A stretch of 64,000 nt of DNA from Cohnella zeiphila (GCF_014212055.1 NZ_JACJVO010000022.1:1-64000), one strand, 5' to 3'. Positions 38,104 through 46,974 are shown, counted from the stretch's first letter. Translations and numbers: made by a program. Notes: generated from the letters alone by a model not told the origin.

Positions 38104-40227
38104 GTGGAAATGAATCAGTACATGTCCATCTTTATCGACGAAGCGAACGACCACCTGCAGTCGCTTAACGAAAATATGCTGCGCCTGGAACAAGCGCCCG
38201 AAGACATCGGCATCGTTCAAGTCATCTTCCGTTCCGCGCACACGCTCAAAGGGATGTCCGCAACGATGGGGTTCGAGGATCTGGCCTCGCTCACCCACGA
38301 AATGGAGAACGTGCTGGACCTCGTCCGCAACGGCAAGCTCGCGATGAACAGCGCGATCTTCGACACGCTGTTCAAATGCCTGGACGCGCTCGAAGGAATG
38401 GTGCAGGACGTCGTGGGCGGCGGGACCGGCAAGGCGGACGTCGCCGAGCTGGTCGGCCAGCTTCAGGCGATCGTTCGCGGCGATTTCGGCGCCTCCGCGT
38501 CTCCTGCGGGGGCAGCGGCTTCCGCCGATTCGGATGCGCCGCTCGTCGCGACGGAGATGCTGCTCGACCAATTCCAGCTGTCGGTGCTGGAACAGTCGAT
38601 CGACAGCGGCATGAAAGCCTACCACATTCAGGTCGCCGTGCGCGACGACTGCGTGCTCAAGGCGGTTCGCGCCTATATGGTGTTCGACCTGCTGGAGAAG
38701 AACGGGGATGTCGTCAAGTCTCATCCTTCCGTTCAGGACATCGAGCAGGACAAGTTCGAGAAAGTTTTCTCCGTCTATTATATCTGCCAGTTGACGCTGG
38801 AAGAGCTGCAGTCGATGATCCTCAAAGTTTCGGAGATCGAGTCGGTCACGGTACTGCCGGTTGACCGTTCTTCGCTGGCGGAGCTGGACCAGTCGAAGGA
38901 GCAGGCCGCGGCGAGCTACGCAGCCGTTCGGGAGACCGCGGCGGCCGTGGCTGCTCCGGCCAAGCCCGAAGCGGGGGCGGCCCCGGAAGCGTCAGCCGCC
39001 CCGGCCGCCCCGGCCGCCCCGGCCGCCCCGGCCGCGCCGGCTGCGCCGCGCAGCGCGCCTCCTGCCGGCGGCGGCGCCGGGCGAACGATCCGCGTCGATA
39101 TCGACCGGCTCGATTCGCTGATGAACTTGTTCAGCGAGCTGCTCATCGACCGCGTGCGGCTGGAACAGCTGGCGAGCGAAGTGCGGCGCAACGATCTGAC
39201 GGAGACCGTCGAGCATATGGCCAGGGTAAGCAGCGATCTGCAAAATATCGTGCTGAAGCTGAGGATGGTGCCGGTGGAGAGTGTCTTCAACCGGTTTCCG
39301 CGGATGGTCCGGGACCTCGCCAAGTCGCTGGACAAGAAGCTGGACCTCGTCATTACCGGCGCGGAGACGGAACTGGACCGGACGGTGATCGACGAGATCG
39401 GCGATCCGCTCGTTCACCTGATCCGCAACTCCGTCGACCACGGCATCGAACTGCCGGCCGCGCGGGCGGCGGCGGGCAAGCCGGAGACCGGCACCGTTCA
39501 TCTGCGGGCCTTTCATAGCGGCAACCACGTTTTTATCGAGATCGAAGACGACGGGCTCGGCATCAACGGGCCGAAGGTGACCGAGATCGCGATCAAGCGC
39601 GGCGTCATCACGCCGGAAGAAGCGAAGAAGCTGACGCCGGACCAGATCAATATGCTGATCTTTGCTCCGGGCTTCAGCACCGCGGACAAAATCTCCGATA
39701 TCTCCGGGCGCGGCGTCGGCCTTGACGTCGTCAAGACGAAGATCGAATCGCTCGGCGGCAGCGTGGAAGTGACGTCGAATTTCGGCCGCGGCTCGAAGTT
39801 CTCGATTCAGCTGCCGCTGACGCTGTCCATCATCTCCGCGATGCTCGTGAAGCTGGGATCGGAGAAATACGCGATTCCGCTGAGTTCGATCGTGGAGACG
39901 GCGGCCATTCGGCGAGCGGACATCCGCGAGGTGCACGGCAGCCAGGTGATCGAATACCGCAATTCGATCATTCCGGTGCTGTCGCTGGCCCGCGTTCTCG
40001 ACTGTCCCGACTTCCGGGACGAGGACGAGGAAGAGACGGAGATGATCGTGATCCGCAAGGGCGACAAGCTGGCGGCCGTTCTCGTCGACGCCTTCATCTC
40101 GCAGAGCGAGATCGTCCTCAAGACGCTGGGCAAGTATCTGGCCGGACAGCGGCTGGTGTCGGGGGCGACCATCCTCGGCGACGGGCAAGTGGCTCTGATC
40201 GTTGATCCGAATGCGCTCATCAAATAA
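38104..40227 (+). CDS. cheA: Chemotaxis histidine kinase CheA
   Basis: 707 residues from GTG 38104 (AGGAGGTG 7 bases upstream; aligns with the B. subtilis start MDMNQY). P1 domain with phosphorylated His46 (FRSAHTLKG), P2 CheY/CheB-binding domain (about 150-260), an Ala/Pro linker of tandem APA units (about 280-325), dimerisation helices, HATPase domain (N box LIRNSVDHGIE, G boxes DDGLGI and GRGVGLDVV), and a C-terminal CheW-like domain. It phosphorylates CheY and CheB in response to receptor arrays. Confidence 0.97.
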   Translation: MEMNQYMSIFIDEANDHLQSLNENMLRLEQAPEDIGIVQVIFRSAHTLKGMSATMGFEDLASLTHEMENVLDLVRNGKLAMNSAIFDTLFKCLDALEGMVQDVVGGGTGKADVAELVGQLQAIVRGDFGASASPAGAAASADSDAPLVATEMLLDQFQLSVLEQSIDSGMKAYHIQVAVRDDCVLKAVRAYMVFDLLEKNGDVVKSHPSVQDIEQDKFEKVFSVYYICQLTLEELQSMILKVSEIESVTVLPVDRSSLAELDQSKEQAAASYAAVRETAAAVAAPAKPEAGAAPEASAAPAAPAAPAAPAAPAAPRSAPPAGGGAGRTIRVDIDRLDSLMNLFSELLIDRVRLEQLASEVRRNDLTETVEHMARVSSDLQNIVLKLRMVPVESVFNRFPRMVRDLAKSLDKKLDLVITGAETELDRTVIDEIGDPLVHLIRNSVDHGIELPAARAAAGKPETGTVHLRAFHSGNHVFIEIEDDGLGINGPKVTEIAIKRGVITPEEAKKLTPDQINMLIFAPGFSTADKISDISGRGVGLDVVKTKIESLGGSVEVTSNFGRGSKFSIQLPLTLSIISAMLVKLGSEKYAIPLSSIVETAAIRRADIREVHGSQVIEYRNSIIPVLSLARVLDCPDFRDEDEEETEMIVIRKGDKLAAVLVDAFISQSEIVLKTLGKYLAGQRLVSGATILGDGQVALIVDPNALIK
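38995..39048 (+). repeat. 9-bp tandem repeat in the cheA linker
   Basis: Four perfect copies of GCCGCCCCG (38995-39030) and two degenerate ones to 39048, encoding Ala-Ala-Pro/Ala-Pro-Ala units. Copy-number change keeps the reading frame and alters the linker before the dimerisation domain. Confidence 0.9.
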
Positions 40228-40256
40228 CAAATCCTGATCATTCGAGGAGGGTTCCC

Positions 40257-40718
40257 ATGGCAGAGGAACTGAAGGTCATCGTCTTTACGCTGGGTCAAGA
40301 GGAGTACGGCATCGAAGTGGACAAAGTCCGCACGATCGAGAGAATGATGCCGATCACGCGGGTCCCGAAGACGCCCGCCTTCGTCAAAGGGGTTATCAAT
40401 CTGCGGGGCGTCGTCATTCCCGTCATCGACCTGCGGGGACGGTTCGGACTGCCGGAAACGGAAGCTAGCGAGAACTCCCGGATCATCATCGTCGCGGCGA
40501 ACGAGATGGAGGTCGGCTTTATCGTGGACTCCGCCAACGACGTCGTCGACATCATGAGCGACGCGATCGACGTTCCGCCGGAGGTGGTGGGCGGCATCAA
40601 AGCCAAATACTTGAGCGGCGTCGCCAAGTTCGGAGACAACCGCCTGCTCATCCTGATGAACCTGTCGGAAGTATTGAACCGCTCCGAGATCATTCAGCTC
40701 GAACAGCTTGGGGAATAG
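40257..40718 (+). CDS. cheW: Chemotaxis coupling protein CheW
   Basis: 153-residue single CheW domain (VIVFTLGQEEYGIEVDKV, TPAFVKGVINLRG, VVIPVIDLR, VGFIVD). It joins CheA to chemoreceptors in the array. GAGGAGG precedes the ATG; cheC follows after 3 bases. Confidence 0.97.
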   Translation: MAEELKVIVFTLGQEEYGIEVDKVRTIERMMPITRVPKTPAFVKGVINLRGVVIPVIDLRGRFGLPETEASENSRIIIVAANEMEVGFIVDSANDVVDIMSDAIDVPPEVVGGIKAKYLSGVAKFGDNRLLILMNLSEVLNRSEIIQLEQLGE

Positions 40719-40721
40719 GCC

Positions 40722-41342
40722 GTGAAATTGTTCAGCCATAATCCCGATTTCAAAATGGACGTCCTGCGGGAAGTCGGCAACATCGGAGCGGGCCACGCCG
40801 CCACCGCCCTGTCCCGCCTGCTGGACAAGCCGATCGACATGGCGGTGCCGACGGTGAGCTTCGTCCCGTTCGAATCGATCGCCGACCGGGTCGGCGGCTT
40901 GGAGGAAGTGGTCGTCTCCATCTTCCTGCGGGTCGACGGCGCCGCTCCCGGCAACATGTTTTTTCTGATGAGCCGGAGCCAGGCGCGCCGGCTGCTGCAA
41001 GAGCTGGTCGGGCTCGAGTCGGCCGACGGCGACGACTACTCCGAGCTGGAGCTGTCCGCGCTGTGCGAGATCGGCAACATCCTCGCGGGCTCCTACTTGT
41101 CTTCGCTTGCGGATTTGACGGGGCTTTCGCTGACGCCGTCCGTACCGTCGATCGCGGTGGATATGGCGGGCGCCATCCTCAGCTACGGCTTGCTTCAATT
41201 CGGTACGATGGGGGACGACGCTCTGTTGATCGATACGACGTTTCTGAAAGGCCGGCAAGAGGCGGAAGGGCATTTCTTCTTTATTCCCGATCCCGACTCG
41301 TTCGAGAAATTGTTCCTGTCCCTGGGAGTGCCGCTTGAATGA
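40722..41342 (+). CDS. cheC: CheY-P phosphatase CheC
   Basis: 206 residues from a GTG start. Two phosphatase motifs: REVGNIGAGHAATAL (Glu17, Asn20) and LCEIGNILAGSYLSSL. CheC dephosphorylates CheY and binds CheD, forming one of the three B. subtilis adaptation systems. Overlaps cheD by 4 bases. Confidence 0.96.
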   Translation: MKLFSHNPDFKMDVLREVGNIGAGHAATALSRLLDKPIDMAVPTVSFVPFESIADRVGGLEEVVVSIFLRVDGAAPGNMFFLMSRSQARRLLQELVGLESADGDDYSELELSALCEIGNILAGSYLSSLADLTGLSLTPSVPSIAVDMAGAILSYGLLQFGTMGDDALLIDTTFLKGRQEAEGHFFFIPDPDSFEKLFLSLGVPLE

Positions 41343-41833
41343 CGAACGCGGCGATCGTCAAAGTCGGCATGGCCGATCTGAACGCGGCCGCGGACGGCGC
41401 CTTGCTGAAGACGTCCGGGCTCGGCTCCTGCGTCGGGCTTACGCTGTTCGACGCGCAGCGGCAGGCGGCCGGCATGGCCCACATTATGCTTCCTTCTTCG
41501 GAGATCGCGAGGGAAGGACTGATCAACGCAGCCAAGTATGCGGACACGGCCGTGTCCGAGCTGCTGGAACGGGTGCTCCGGCTCGGAGCGGAGCGGCGCC
41601 GGCTGGTCGCGAAAATAGCCGGCGGAGCGCAGATGTTCGCCTTCGCCGGGGCGGGCGACAGCATGCGGATCGGGCCCCGCAACGTCGAGTCCGCGAAGCG
41701 CGAGCTGGAACGGCTGGGCATTCCGCTTATCGCCGAGGATACCGGCGGGCATTACGGCCGGACGGTCGAGCTCGACAGCCGAAGCGGCGTTTTCACGATC
41801 CGCAGCGTGCAGTACGGAGTAAAGGAGATTTGA
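41339..41833 (+). CDS. cheD: Chemoreceptor glutamine deamidase CheD
   Basis: 164 residues. The spacing of Thr25, Cys31 (LGSCVG) and His48 (GMAHIM) is the same as the Thr-Cys-His active site of the Thermotoga enzyme. CheD deamidates receptor glutamines and activates receptors; CheC sequesters it. Overlap with cheC fits co-production. Confidence 0.96.
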   Translation: MTNAAIVKVGMADLNAAADGALLKTSGLGSCVGLTLFDAQRQAAGMAHIMLPSSEIAREGLINAAKYADTAVSELLERVLRLGAERRRLVAKIAGGAQMFAFAGAGDSMRIGPRNVESAKRELERLGIPLIAEDTGGHYGRTVELDSRSGVFTIRSVQYGVKEI

Positions 41834-41834
41834 G

Positions 41835-42242
41835 ATGAAAGGTTCCTGGCGCTTAACGGTCTGGTTCGGCGTTTTCGGCGCCGCCTTGACCTTCCTCTTC
41901 TCGATTTCCCACAACAAGATCGGCACGACGCTGCTTCGCAGCGTTTATGCGTTTCTGGCGTTCGCGGCGCTGGCGCTGATCGTGCGGCTCGTTCTCGGCA
42001 TCCTGCTGAGACCGGCGCCGACGCCGGCCGTGACGTCCGCAAGCGAGGATAGAGGCCAGACCCTCGATATGGTAACGCCGGATGACGACGGGCTTGCCGA
42101 ATTGATGAAGGAACAATGGGCAGACGGCAAAGACAAGCCGATCGCCGGCTTCCAGCCGCTGAATCCCGCCAAATTGGTCTCGCTGGACCAGCCCAAGACC
42201 GAAGATATGGTTCAAGCGGTTCGCCGAATGACCAACGAATAA
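41835..42242 (+). CDS. Two-helix membrane protein of unknown function between cheD and sigD
   Basis: 135 residues; TAAAGGAGA lies at the end of cheD, just before the ATG. Two membrane helices (about residues 8-26 and 35-58) are followed by a soluble, acidic tail of about 75 residues with a conserved-looking end (PLNPAKLVSLDQPKTEDMVQAVRRM in two blocks). I do not recognise a named family; genes with this shape occur at this place in Paenibacillaceae. Its location in the chemotaxis-sigD part of the operon suggests a motility link only. Confidence 0.75.
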   Translation: MKGSWRLTVWFGVFGAALTFLFSISHNKIGTTLLRSVYAFLAFAALALIVRLVLGILLRPAPTPAVTSASEDRGQTLDMVTPDDDGLAELMKEQWADGKDKPIAGFQPLNPAKLVSLDQPKTEDMVQAVRRMTNE

Positions 42243-42258
42243 GGATGGTGAAGCAAAG

Positions 42259-43044
42259 ATGATCGATCATAACCGTTCCAAGACGTCCCATCGGCACTAT
42301 TGGAAGCGATGGAAGGAAGACGGGGATCTGGACGCGAGAAAGCAATTGATCGAACATTATTTGCCGTTGGTGGACTTTGTGTCGAGCCGCATGGCCGTGG
42401 GACTGCCCAAAAACGTGACGAAGGACGAGCTGGCGAGCAGCGGGGCGATGGGGCTGATCGACGCGATCGAGAAGTTCGATTACGAGCGCGGCTTGCAGTT
42501 CGAGACGTACGCGTCTTGGCGCATTCGCGGTTCGATCATCGACGGCCTCCGGCAGGGAGATTGGGTCCCGAGGTCCGTCCGCGACAAAGCGAAAAAAATG
42601 GAGGATGCTTACACCGCGCTGGAACAGCGCAATCTTCGTTCGGCCACCGACGAGGAAGTAAGCGACTATTTGAACATATCCGTCAAGGAATTTCAGCAGA
42701 TGCTTCAGGAAGTGGCGGTGACGACGCTTTGCTCGCTGGAGGACCCGATCCGCGAGGAAGAGTCGGAGACCCGACTGTCGCTGCTCGTCGACGACAAAGC
42801 GATCAATCCCGAGTCCACCGTTCACGACACGTATTTGAAAGAAGCGCTCGCCCTCGGAATCGAGCGGCTGACGCCGAAGGAGAGAACCGTCGTGTCTCTC
42901 TTCTACTATGAAGATCTTTCGCTAAGTGAAATCGCTGAAGTGATGTCGCTGTCGCCTTCCCGCATCTCGCAATTACACTCCAAAGCCATCCTTCGGCTTC
43001 GGGCGGCACTCAGCAAACAAAAAGACCAATTGTTACAGAAGTGA
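42259..43044 (+). CDS. sigD: RNA polymerase sigma factor for motility, SigD/FliA
   Basis: 261 residues. Region 2 (LIEHYLPLVDFVSSRMAVGLPKNV; GAMGLIDAIEKFDYERGLQFETYASWRIRGSIIDGLR in blocks), region 3, and region 4 helix-turn-helix (YYEDLSLSEIAEVMSLSPSRISQLHSKAI). It directs transcription of late genes such as flagellin and stators and is held by FlgM until the hook is complete. Placement near the end of the operon makes its level sensitive to transcript length, as in B. subtilis. Confidence 0.97.
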   Translation: MIDHNRSKTSHRHYWKRWKEDGDLDARKQLIEHYLPLVDFVSSRMAVGLPKNVTKDELASSGAMGLIDAIEKFDYERGLQFETYASWRIRGSIIDGLRQGDWVPRSVRDKAKKMEDAYTALEQRNLRSATDEEVSDYLNISVKEFQQMLQEVAVTTLCSLEDPIREEESETRLSLLVDDKAINPESTVHDTYLKEALALGIERLTPKERTVVSLFYYEDLSLSEIAEVMSLSPSRISQLHSKAILRLRAALSKQKDQLLQK

Positions 43045-43063
43045 CCGAGTGGAGGTGCGTAGG

Positions 43064-44476
43064 ATGGGAAGCGAGTCCGGGCCCAATTGGAGCGAGGCGA
43101 TGCAGGTTACGCTGTCGGACGACAAGATGGAAGCGTATTTGAGCTTCAAGCGCGTGGAAGGCGATTTGCGCCTGAACGTGCCGGAGCTCGAACGGTTTTT
43201 GAATGCGAACGGCGTTCATTTCGGCATTCAGTCCGAGATGCTGCAGAAGCTGGTCTCCCGTCCCCAGGACTACTATTTCTCGCAAACCGTCGTCGCCGTC
43301 GGGCTGCCGCCGAGCAATGGCCGCGACGGCGCCATTAGCGTGCTCTTCGAGCAGGACGGCGAGAATCGCAGGCCGTCCGAGCGCGACGACGGAAGCGTCG
43401 ATTATCGGGAAGTCATCCAACTGGCCAACGTCAAAGCGGGCCAGCTGATCGCCAAGCGGATTCCTCCGGAGGACGGGATCGACGGCAAGGACGTAAGCGG
43501 CGGCATCGTCAAAGCGAAAACCGGCAAAGACGTTCCGTTCAAAGTCGGCAAAAACGTCGTCGTCAATGCGGAGAAAACCGGCATGTACGCGGCTATGGAC
43601 GGATTGGTCACGCGAACGGACAAAGAGAAGCTGAACGTCTTTCCCGTTTACGAAGTGAACGGAGACGTTGATTATAATGTAGGGAACATCGACTTCGTCG
43701 GCACCGTCGTCATTCGGGGCAACGTGCTGACCGGCTTCAAGGTGCGCGCGTCCGGCGATATCCGCGTCACCGGGGGAATCGAAGGAGCCGAGGTCGAATC
43801 GGACGGCTCGATCGAGATCTCCGGCGGCATCATCGGCAGCAATAAAGGGCTGGTCAAGGCGGGCGGCAGCGTCAAGTGCTCCTTCATCCAGGAAGGCAAC
43901 GTGCAAGCCGCCGAAGACGTCATCGTCGGGCAGAGCATCATGCATTCCAACGTCCGGGCCGCCCGCAACATCCTGTGCATCGGCTCCAAGGGGCTGATCG
44001 TCGGCGGCTTGCTGCAGGCGGGAGACCGTGTCGCCGCGAGAATGATCGGCAACGCGATGTCGACGGCCACCGCGATCGAGGTCGGCGTTCGACCGGAGCT
44101 TCGTCAGGAGCTGGGCGAATTGCGTTCGCAGATTCGCTCCCTGAGCGAGAGCCTGGACAAGACGGACAAGGCGTTGGTCATGCTGAACCAGCTGGCGGCC
44201 AGCGGCCAGCTCTCGACGGACAAGCTGGCGATGCGCATCAAGCTGACCGCGACGCGGCGCCAGACGGCGGATGAGCTTCAAGACGCCAAGACGAGCATGC
44301 TGGAGATCGAGAAGTCGCTCGAAGATACGGAGGCGTCCCGCGTCGACGTCATGAACACCATTTTCGGAGGGACCAAGATCGTCATCGGCCGCTATACCCG
44401 GTTTATCAAGGACAGCGTGCAGCGGGCGTCCTTCCGGTTCTCCGACGGGGAGATCGTTATCGTACCGTACGTCTAA
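43064..44476 (+). CDS. FapA family protein (DUF342)
   Basis: 470 residues from ATG 43064 (GTGGAGGTG 6 bases upstream). N-terminal alpha/beta part with AGQLIAKRIPPEDGIDGKDV in conserved form, a right-handed beta-helix-like core of repeated Gly/Val/Ile strands (about 190-330: NVLTGFKVRASGDIRV, GGIEGAEVESDGSIEI), and a C-terminal coiled coil (about 345-440). Called flagellar assembly protein A in databases; related FapA of Vibrio affects polar localisation or glucose response. Position right after sigD supports a motility role; precise action unknown. Confidence 0.88.
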   Translation: MGSESGPNWSEAMQVTLSDDKMEAYLSFKRVEGDLRLNVPELERFLNANGVHFGIQSEMLQKLVSRPQDYYFSQTVVAVGLPPSNGRDGAISVLFEQDGENRRPSERDDGSVDYREVIQLANVKAGQLIAKRIPPEDGIDGKDVSGGIVKAKTGKDVPFKVGKNVVVNAEKTGMYAAMDGLVTRTDKEKLNVFPVYEVNGDVDYNVGNIDFVGTVVIRGNVLTGFKVRASGDIRVTGGIEGAEVESDGSIEISGGIIGSNKGLVKAGGSVKCSFIQEGNVQAAEDVIVGQSIMHSNVRAARNILCIGSKGLIVGGLLQAGDRVAARMIGNAMSTATAIEVGVRPELRQELGELRSQIRSLSESLDKTDKALVMLNQLAASGQLSTDKLAMRIKLTATRRQTADELQDAKTSMLEIEKSLEDTEASRVDVMNTIFGGTKIVIGRYTRFIKDSVQRASFRFSDGEIVIVPYV

Positions 44477-44503
44477 TCCGACCGAAGGCGGGTGAGATCC
44501 CGT

Positions 44504-44824
44504 ATGAGCTACAAGCCGATCGATTTGCAGACGTCGCTGCCGCGAACGGTGGAGCTCTCCCCGATGCAGCAGCAGCAGCAGACGAGGTCCGCGATGGAAC
44601 AGGCGGCGCTCGGCCAGCAAGCGATGAAGCAAGCGGAGCACCGGGCGAGGAGCAACGCCAAGCTCGAGAACGCGGGCGGGCGAACGATTTCCGACAAAGA
44701 GCCGAGAGACAGACGCAAGGATCCCGATACGCGCAAGAGGCAGGAAGACGAAGGCAAGGAGACGGATACCGGCGGAATGCCGGCTCATCCGTATAAAGGG
44801 AAGCATCTCGATATTTCGTTATAG
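44504..44824 (+). CDS. Small hydrophilic protein, function unknown
   Basis: 106 residues from ATG 44504 (AAGGCGGGTGAG upstream). Gln-rich start (SPMQQQQQTRSAMEQAALGQQAM) split by a helix, then strongly charged Arg/Lys/Asp/Glu sequence. No domain recognised; low complexity suggests a disordered or adaptor-like protein. Conserved in place between fapA and the SwrB-like gene in related genomes as far as I can judge. Coding status supported by ribosome site, frame and tight packing. Confidence 0.65.
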   Translation: MSYKPIDLQTSLPRTVELSPMQQQQQTRSAMEQAALGQQAMKQAEHRARSNAKLENAGGRTISDKEPRDRRKDPDTRKRQEDEGKETDTGGMPAHPYKGKHLDISL

Positions 44825-44854
44825 CAATCGGCCCAAGGAAAGGTGGCGCATGAG

Positions 44855-45463
44855 ATGGAGCCTTGGGTGGCCATTGTATTGACGGGAGCGGCTATCGCCG
44901 GCTACGGGTGGCTGCTTCCGGCGGGCAACGCGAAGACGGAGACGGCATCCGGCACGGCCGCGAACGAGGAGGCGTACGACCGGCTGCTGGAAGATCTCGA
45001 GACGGAAAATCGGGAGCTCGTCGACGCGGTCGTCAAATTCAAGCGGGAGCAGGACGAGACCGTAGACCGGCTCGGGCGCCGCATTCGGGAGCTGGAACGC
45101 CAAATGTCCGACTGGAAGGCGGCCGATGCTTCTCCGCGGCAGGCCGCGGAAGCCCCGGCTTCCGTCGGAAGCGCGGCGATTCCGGCCGAGCGCTCGGATA
45201 TTGCCGATTCGGCGGCCGCGATCGCGAGCCGCCCGAATGCCGCCGTCGACTTGCCGGCGGCGGAGCCGGCGCTTTCCGATGCGGCGGCGGACGGCGAACA
45301 AGGGAGCGCCGCATCCACGATTCGCGGCCGCTATGCCGAGCTGATCTCCCTGTACGAACGCGGACGCTCGATCGAGCAGATCGCCAAGGCGCTGCATTTG
45401 AACAAAGGCGAGGTTCAGCTCATCTTGCAGCTTGCGAAACGGGAGGTCGGACAGCGTGCGTAA
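44855..45463 (+). CDS. SwrB-like membrane-anchored coiled-coil protein (DUF6115 type)
   Basis: 202 residues from ATG 44855 (AGGTGG 8 bases upstream). One N-terminal membrane helix (about residues 4-22), a coiled coil (about 40-90), an Ala/Ser/Pro-rich linker, and a C-terminal helix-turn-helix-like motif ELISLYERGRSIEQIAKAL followed by GEVQLILQLAKRE. In B. subtilis swrB follows sigD at this place and activates the flagellar type III apparatus, increasing basal-body number. Sequence is divergent, so the assignment is by architecture and position. Confidence 0.7.
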   Translation: MEPWVAIVLTGAAIAGYGWLLPAGNAKTETASGTAANEEAYDRLLEDLETENRELVDAVVKFKREQDETVDRLGRRIRELERQMSDWKAADASPRQAAEAPASVGSAAIPAERSDIADSAAAIASRPNAAVDLPAAEPALSDAAADGEQGSAASTIRGRYAELISLYERGRSIEQIAKALHLNKGEVQLILQLAKREVGQRA

Positions 45464-45962
45464 ACGAAGAGGCTGGCTGATCGGCCTCGGCCTCGGGCTG
45501 ATGCTTGGGGCTTCGATGCTGCAGCTGATGGACGTGGCGCGATCGGCGCCGCAATCCGTGCAGCTGCCGAACGAGCCGTTTAGCCGCGAAGAGCTGGAGA
45601 AGGAAGCCGGCGCCAAAGGCTACAAGCTCGTTCGGGACGACGGTGAGACGTATACGAAGGAACAGCTGGACGCTGCGGTCGCGCAGGCGAAGAAGGAGGC
45701 GGCCGACTCGCCGGCACCCTTATCTTCCGGCGAGGCCGAAGGCGACGGCATGACGAAGGAACTCGATTATTACGTGCCTCCCGGAGCCTCGCTTCAGGAG
45801 GTTGCAAGCGCGCTGCTGGCGATGGAATTGATCGACGACAAAGACGCGTTTATCAAGCTGGCGAAGCCGTCCGGCGGCAAAATTCGGGTCGGTCTGTGCC
45901 GGTTCTCCGGCAAGCCGACGCCCGAGGAGATCGTCGCCGAGCTCACCCGTGCCAAAAATTGA
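45456..45962 (+). CDS. Membrane-anchored protein with MltG/YceG LysM-like domain, no catalytic domain
   Basis: 168 residues from GTG 45456, GGGAGG 9 bases upstream, overlapping the SwrB-like gene by 8. One membrane helix (about 8-26), a variable linker, and a C-terminal domain of about 60 residues (YYVPPGASLQEVASALLAMELI ... IRVGLCRFSGKPTPEEIVAEL) resembling the LysM-like module of endolytic transglycosylase MltG. The MltG catalytic domain with its glutamate is missing. It may bind peptidoglycan. Last gene of the motility operon. Confidence 0.65.
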   Translation: MRKRRGWLIGLGLGLMLGASMLQLMDVARSAPQSVQLPNEPFSREELEKEAGAKGYKLVRDDGETYTKEQLDAAVAQAKKEAADSPAPLSSGEAEGDGMTKELDYYVPPGASLQEVASALLAMELIDDKDAFIKLAKPSGGKIRVGLCRFSGKPTPEEIVAELTRAKN

Positions 45963-45974
45963 AAGGTTAGGCCA

Positions 45975-46003
45975 TTGCGTGCAAAGATTCGATATGATAT
46001 ATT
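45975..46003 (+). promoter_or_regulatory. Sigma-A promoter for rpsB
   Basis: TTGCGT (45975-45980), 17-base spacer, TATATT (45998-46003). Lies just after the motility operon, about 130 bases before rpsB. Confidence 0.85.
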
Positions 46004-46009
46004 AATACC

Positions 46010-46115
46010 CGGTGTGAAAAAACGCACGCCGTTCAATTTCGTCAGCGGTGCTTGCATTTTCGCAAGTTCTGGCGAAAGACGCGATCGGCGGAGGGGATTC
46101 ACCTAACAAAACCAT
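46010..46115 (+). promoter_or_regulatory. Structured 5' leader of rpsB
   Basis: The transcribed leader can form CTTGC-ATTTTC-GCAAG, enclosed by GTCAG/CTGGC, and upstream pairing of CACGCCG with CGGTG. Ribosomal-protein operons often carry such leaders for autoregulation; whether S2 binds this one is unknown. Confidence 0.35.
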
Positions 46116-46133
46116 TTAGGAGGTGCAGTAAAG

Positions 46134-46832
46134 ATGGCAGTCATTTCCATGAAGCAGCTGCTCGAAGCTGGGGTGCACTTCGGCCACCAAACCCGCCGTT
46201 GGAACCCGAAAATGGATAAGTACATCTTTACCGAAAGAAACGGAATTTACATCATCGACCTGCAGAAGACGGTCAAGAAAGTGGACGAAGCGTACAACTT
46301 CGTGCGCCAGCTGGCCGAGAACGGCGGCACGCTGCTGTTCGTCGGAACGAAGAAGCAAGCGCAAGATTCGGTACGCGACGAAGCGGAGCGCAGCGGCCAG
46401 TACTACATCAACCAGCGTTGGCTGGGCGGCACGCTGACCAACTTCTCGACGATCCAGAAGCGGACCGACCGCCTGCATCAGCTGTCTAAGTGGGAAGAAG
46501 ACGGCACGTTCGAAGTGCTTCCGAAGAAAGAAGTCATCCTGCTCCGCAAGGAGAAGGAACGTCTCGAGAAGTTCCTCGGCGGCATTAAAAATATGCGCAA
46601 GCTCCCGGATGCGCTGTTCATCATCGACCCTCGCAAGGAGCGCATCGCCGTGGCGGAAGCCCGCAAGCTCGGCATTCCGATCGTCGGCATCGTCGACACG
46701 AACTGCGATCCGGACGAGATCGACTACGTCATTCCGGGCAACGACGACGCTATCCGCGCCGTGAAGCTGCTGACGTCCAAGATGGCCGACGCTATCGTTG
46801 AATCGCGCCAAGGCGAAGAAGCGACGGTATAA
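46134..46832 (+). CDS. rpsB: 30S ribosomal protein S2
   Basis: 232 residues; TAGGAGGTG precedes the ATG. Typical S2 blocks: [65 protein letters not shown]. Binds 16S rRNA late in 30S assembly and anchors S1-like function. A terminator follows, but tsf is next as in most bacteria. Confidence 0.98.
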   Translation: MAVISMKQLLEAGVHFGHQTRRWNPKMDKYIFTERNGIYIIDLQKTVKKVDEAYNFVRQLAENGGTLLFVGTKKQAQDSVRDEAERSGQYYINQRWLGGTLTNFSTIQKRTDRLHQLSKWEEDGTFEVLPKKEVILLRKEKERLEKFLGGIKNMRKLPDALFIIDPRKERIAVAEARKLGIPIVGIVDTNCDPDEIDYVIPGNDDAIRAVKLLTSKMADAIVESRQGEEATV

Positions 46833-46858
46833 GAGACGCCAATACGCAAGCGATCCAC

Positions 46859-46897
46859 AGGGCGGTTAGAAGCGAACCTTCTTGCCGCTCTTTTTTT
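46859..46897 (+). terminator. Intrinsic terminator between rpsB and tsf
   Basis: Hairpin of GGGCGGTTAGAAG with CTTCTTGCCGCTC (G-T pairs allowed), loop of about 5 bases, followed by seven T. It may be partly read through to supply tsf. Confidence 0.85.
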
Positions 46898-46928
46898 GAA
46901 GCGAGAACGCGAGGCATGACCATTCGAC

Positions 46929-46954
46929 CCCTCTGCGCTCAGAAGAGCAGAGGG
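46929..46954 (+). promoter_or_regulatory. Hairpin in the tsf leader
   Basis: Perfect 8-bp repeat CCCTCTGC / GCAGAGGG with a 10-base loop, ending 8 bases before the tsf ribosome site AGGAGG. No T-run, so not a terminator. Function not known. Confidence 0.4.
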
Positions 46955-46974
46955 CATTCCAGGAGGTTGTTCAA

